This document shows, piece after piece, positions 3,842-6,537 of a stretch of DNA of 6,537 bases. The stretch's first letter is position 1; each line of letters begins with the position of its first letter. The stretch comes from an uncultured Oscillospiraceae bacterium (lineage in GTDB: Bacteria > Bacillota > Clostridia > Oscillospirales > Oscillospiraceae). The notes below the pieces were generated by a model. That model saw nothing but the letters and a program-made list of their open reading frames with translations. It ran no database searches and was not told the origin of the DNA. The DNA lies in NCBI GenBank assembly GCA_944385305.1, contig CALWWS010000263.1, positions 1 to 6,537 of the forward strand, given 5' to 3'. Made by a program: the position numbers and the translations under genes.

Positions 3842-6537
3842 TCAGGACCCCTTCACCACCACGTTCTCCTCCCCCAGCAGCTCACGCAGCTCGTCCACCA
3901 GGGCGGGGTGAACCTGGCACACCGTGCCCAGCAGCTTTCCCGTGTCCGCGCAGCGCACCTTCAGGGACTCCTCCCCGGGGAACATGGTGAGAATCAGCTT
4001 GATCTTGGCCCACCGGGGGTCGTCCACGCCGGGGATACGCAGGTACAGCCTCTGCCGGCGCACTTGCTGATCCAGGGGCGAGGGCTCCCTTTCCGGGTCG
4101 CCCAGGGGGCGCACCCGGTCGCACATGAGCTGGGGAGCCTTCTCATCCCGCACAGAGATACGCCCCTCGGCCAGTACGGGCAGGTTTTCCGCCAGGTAGG
4201 GGCCGCTCTCCGCCAAGGTGCGGGAGAAGGCCAGCAGCTCCATAGAGCCGGTGTCGTCCTCCAGCATCACATAGGCCATCAGAGAGTTGTTCCGGGTGGT
4301 CTTGGTCTTCACCGAGGTCACTACCCCCGCCAGGAGCACCTTCTGCCCATCCCGGTAGGTCTGCGCACCCCCCTCCCGGGCGAAGTCGGCCAGGATCTCC
4401 CCCATGGGCACCGCCTTGTAGCGGCTCACCAGCTGCCGGTACTCGTCCATGGGGTGGCCGGACAGGTAGAGCCCGGTGGTCTCCTTCTCCATGTTCATCA
4501 GCTCCCGGCGGCTGAACTCGGGGATATTCTTCAGGTGCATCTGGGGGGCGGACTGGGGGGCGTCTCCCCCGCCGCCGAACAGATCGAACTGCCCCTCCAG
4601 GTTCCTGCGCCTGGTCTGGGCCAGGGAGTCCACCACCTGCTCGTAGGCGTCCAGCAGCTGGGAGCGGTACACCCCCATGGCGTCAAAGGCGCCGCAGCGG
4701 ATCGGGCTCTCCAGCACCCGCTTGTTCAGATCGGCGTCAAACATCCGCTGGCAGAAGTCGGGGAAGCTGACAAAGGGGCCGCCCCGCTCCCGCTCGGCCA
4801 GCACGTCCCGCACAAAGCCGCGGCCCACGCCCTTCACCCCCACCAGGCCGAAGCGGATGTGATCCCCCGAGACGGTGAAGTCGGCCTCCGACTCATTGAT
4901 GTCGGGGGGCAGCAGGGGGATGCCGCAGTCCCGGCACTCGGCGATATACTCGGCCACCTTCTCGCTGGAATCCAGCACCGAGGTGAGCAGGGCGGCCATG
5001 TACTCCTTCGTCCAGTGGCACTTGAACCACGCCGTCTGATAGGCCACCACGGCGTAGGACACCGCGTGGGCTTTGTTGAAGGCATAGTTGGCAAAGTCGT
5101 AGATCTCGTCGTAGATGTCCTGGGCGGTCTGCTCCGGGATGCCGTTGGCCACGCACCCGGCGATCCCCCGCTCCCCGTCCCCGTAGATAAAGGCCTGGCG
5201 CTCCCGCTCAATCTGATCCTTCTTCTTCTTGGAGATGGCACGGCGCACCATGTCCGCCTGGCCCAGGGTGTACCCCGCCAGGCGGCGGAAGATCTCGATA
5301 ACCTGCTCCTGGTAGACGATGCACCCGTAGGTTACCGACAGGATGGGCTCCAGGGCGGGGTGCTTGTACTTCACATTTTCCGGGTTGTGCTTGCAGGAGA
5401 TGAACCGGGGGATGGAGTCCATGGGCCCCGGTCGGTAGAGGGCAATGATGGCGGTAATGTCCTCGATGTTCTGGGGCTTGAGGCCCACGCACACCCCGGT
5501 CATCCCCGTGGACTCCATCTGGAACACCCCGGAGGTCTTGCCGTCGGAGAGCATCTTAAATACCGCCGGGTCCCCGTCGGGCACATCCGCCAGGGTGAAG
5601 CCCGGCCTGCTGCGGGCCACCATCTTCACCGTGTCATCCAGGATGGTCAGGTTGCGCAGGCCCAGGAAGTCCATCTTGAGCAGCCCCAGCTCCTCCAGCG
5701 TGGTCATCACGTACTGGGTGACCACCGATTCGTCGTTTTTCGCCAGGGGCACATAGTCCACCACCGGCAGGCGGGTGATCACCACCCCTGCGGCGTGGGT
5801 GGAGGCATGGCGGGGCATCCCCTCGATGGCCTTGGCAGTGTCAATGAGGGTCTTGACCCGCTCGTCCCCCTCATAGAGCTCCCGCAGGGGCTTGGACAGG
5901 CGCAGCGCATCGTCCAGGGTGATGTGCAGCGCACCCGGCCCGCCGGGCACCTGCTTGGCCACCGCGTCCACGTCGGCATAGGGAATGCTCAGCGCCCGGC
6001 CCACGTCCCGGATGGCCCCCCGGGCGGCCATGGTGCCGAAGGTGACAATCTGGGCCACGTGGTCGGCGCCGTACTTCTCCTGGACGTACTCGATGACCTC
6101 CTGGCGGCGGCGGATGCAGAAGTCGATGTCGATATCGGGCATGGTGACCCGCTCCGGGTTGAGGAAGCGCTCGAAGTACAGGCTGTACTTCATGGGGTCC
6201 ACATCGGTGATGGACAGGCAGTAGGCCACCATGCTCCCCGCCGCCGAGCCCCGCCCCGGCCCCACCGGGATGCCCCGGCCCTTGGCGTAGCCGATAAAGT
6301 CAGAGACGATGAGGAAGTAATCCACAAAGCCCATCTGGCGGATGACCCCCATCTCATACTCCAGGCGCTGCCGGTAGCCCTCCGGCGCGTCGGGGTAGCG
6401 TCGGGCAAAGCCATCGTCACACAGCTTTTGAAAATAGGCGTCCCCATCGGTCCAGCCCTCGGGGAGCTTAAACTCGGGCAGGTGGTACTTGCCAAACTCA
6501 AATTCCACCTGACAGCGGTCAGCAATGCGTTGGGTAT
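3842..6537 (-). CDS. dnaE: DNA polymerase III alpha subunit DnaE (C-terminal ~897 residues; N-terminus beyond right edge)
   Basis: This is the catalytic subunit of the replicative DNA polymerase, acting at the fork with the sliding clamp. The frame is open through the right edge. Upstream of the GTG at 6508 the codons read TQRIADRCQ and join smoothly to VEFEFGKYHLPEF, so that GTG is an internal valine, not the start. Numbering from that valine: GPGRGSAAGS (83-92); catalytic aspartates D125 and D127 in PDIDIDF; third catalytic aspartate D280 in KMDFLGLRNLT; fingers YRPGPM (358-363) and ANYAFNKAHAVSYA (473-486); the helix-hairpin-helix region around FGLVGVKGVG (553-562); clamp-binding motif QFDLF (640-644, bases 4577-4591) followed by a Gly-rich linker; an OB-fold (about 722-803); and a C-terminal domain ending NVVVKGS. 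By comparison with E. coli (D401, D403, D555), about 265 residues, mainly the PHP domain, are missing because of the window edge. All visible key residues are intact. Clostridia usually also carry PolC, so DnaE may share leading/lagging duties with it. Confidence 0.98.
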   Translation of the reverse strand, partial: TQRIADRCQVEFEFGKYHLPEFKLPEGWTDGDAYFQKLCDDGFARRYPDAPEGYRQRLEYEMGVIRQMGFVDYFLIVSDFIGYAKGRGIPVGPGRGSAAGSMVAYCLSITDVDPMKYSLYFERFLNPERVTMPDIDIDFCIRRRQEVIEYVQEKYGADHVAQIVTFGTMAARGAIRDVGRALSIPYADVDAVAKQVPGGPGALHITLDDALRLSKPLRELYEGDERVKTLIDTAKAIEGMPRHASTHAAGVVITRLPVVDYVPLAKNDESVVTQYVMTTLEELGLLKMDFLGLRNLTILDDTVKMVARSRPGFTLADVPDGDPAVFKMLSDGKTSGVFQMESTGMTGVCVGLKPQNIEDITAIIALYRPGPMDSIPRFISCKHNPENVKYKHPALEPILSVTYGCIVYQEQVIEIFRRLAGYTLGQADMVRRAISKKKKDQIERERQAFIYGDGERGIAGCVANGIPEQTAQDIYDEIYDFANYAFNKAHAVSYAVVAYQTAWFKCHWTKEYMAALLTSVLDSSEKVAEYIAECRDCGIPLLPPDINESEADFTVSGDHIRFGLVGVKGVGRGFVRDVLAERERGGPFVSFPDFCQRMFDADLNKRVLESPIRCGAFDAMGVYRSQLLDAYEQVVDSLAQTRRRNLEGQFDLFGGGGDAPQSAPQMHLKNIPEFSRRELMNMEKETTGLYLSGHPMDEYRQLVSRYKAVPMGEILADFAREGGAQTYRDGQKVLLAGVVTSVKTKTTRNNSLMAYVMLEDDTGSMELLAFSRTLAESGPYLAENLPVLAEGRISVRDEKAPQLMCDRVRPLGDPEREPSPLDQQVRRQRLYLRIPGVDDPRWAKIKLILTMFPGEESLKVRCADTGKLLGTVCQVHPALVDELRELLGEENVVVKGS

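Noticed and set aside
4577..4591. QFDLF in DnaE as an unusual insertion
   Set aside because: It sits where the family's internal beta-clamp-binding motif is expected (E. coli QADMF) and matches the consensus; it is normal.
3842..6508. dnaE starting at the GTG at 6508
   Set aside because: The frame continues upstream to the window edge with residues (TQRIADRCQ) that fit the normal DnaE sequence before VEFEFGKYHLPEF, and all of the PHP domain would be missing. The gene is cut by the window, not truncated.
1..6537. CRISPR array, insertion sequence, tRNA, riboswitch, toxin-antitoxin or defence system
   Set aside because: I saw no repeat-spacer pattern, transposase motifs, terminal inverted repeats, tRNA cloverleaf or known aptamer core. 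The genes present are core or conserved chromosomal ones.

Overview
The window reads as an ordinary chromosomal segment from a high-GC member of the Clostridia. The best guess is a gut Oscillospiraceae relative of Flavonifractor or Pseudoflavonifractor. That guess rests on GC-rich third codon positions, the presence of DUF4364 and DUF3048 proteins, strong GGAGG-type ribosome binding sites and Firmicutes-style lipoprotein and DnaE sequences. It is inference from protein character, not from a database search.

Layout, left to right: (1) The 5' end of a minus-strand gene for a small cysteine-containing protein of unknown function runs off the left edge (1-223). (2) A 146-bp gap holds its ribosome binding site, a small leader hairpin, and the rho-independent terminator of the next gene. 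(3) A minus-strand lipoprotein of the DUF3048/YerB family occupies 370-1467. (4) A compact divergent control region (about 1468-1664) has a good sigma-A-type promoter facing each way and a perfect 17-bp palindrome almost exactly midway between the two -35 boxes. (5) A plus-strand DUF4364 winged-helix-like protein occupies 1665-2207. (6) A strong terminator hairpin lies between this gene and the convergent next gene. (7) A minus-strand cardiolipin synthase with two HKD motifs occupies 2261-3805. (8) Just 36 bp upstream of it lies dnaE, the replicative DNA polymerase III alpha subunit. dnaE covers 3842 to the right edge and lacks only its N-terminal PHP-domain part because of the window boundary.

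How the genes relate: dnaE and cls are head-to-tail with no visible terminator or promoter between them, so they are probably co-transcribed. The lipoprotein and the DUF4364 gene form a divergent pair sharing one control region, which makes co-regulation or autoregulation plausible. The left-most gene is insulated by its own leader and the lipoprotein terminator.

I found no mobile element, CRISPR array, tRNA, rRNA, riboswitch, phage gene or defence system. Nothing here supports an undescribed multi-gene system. The items most worth a second look are the palindrome in the divergent promoter region, the pairing of two uncharacterised families around it, and the cysteine-patterned partial protein at the left edge.
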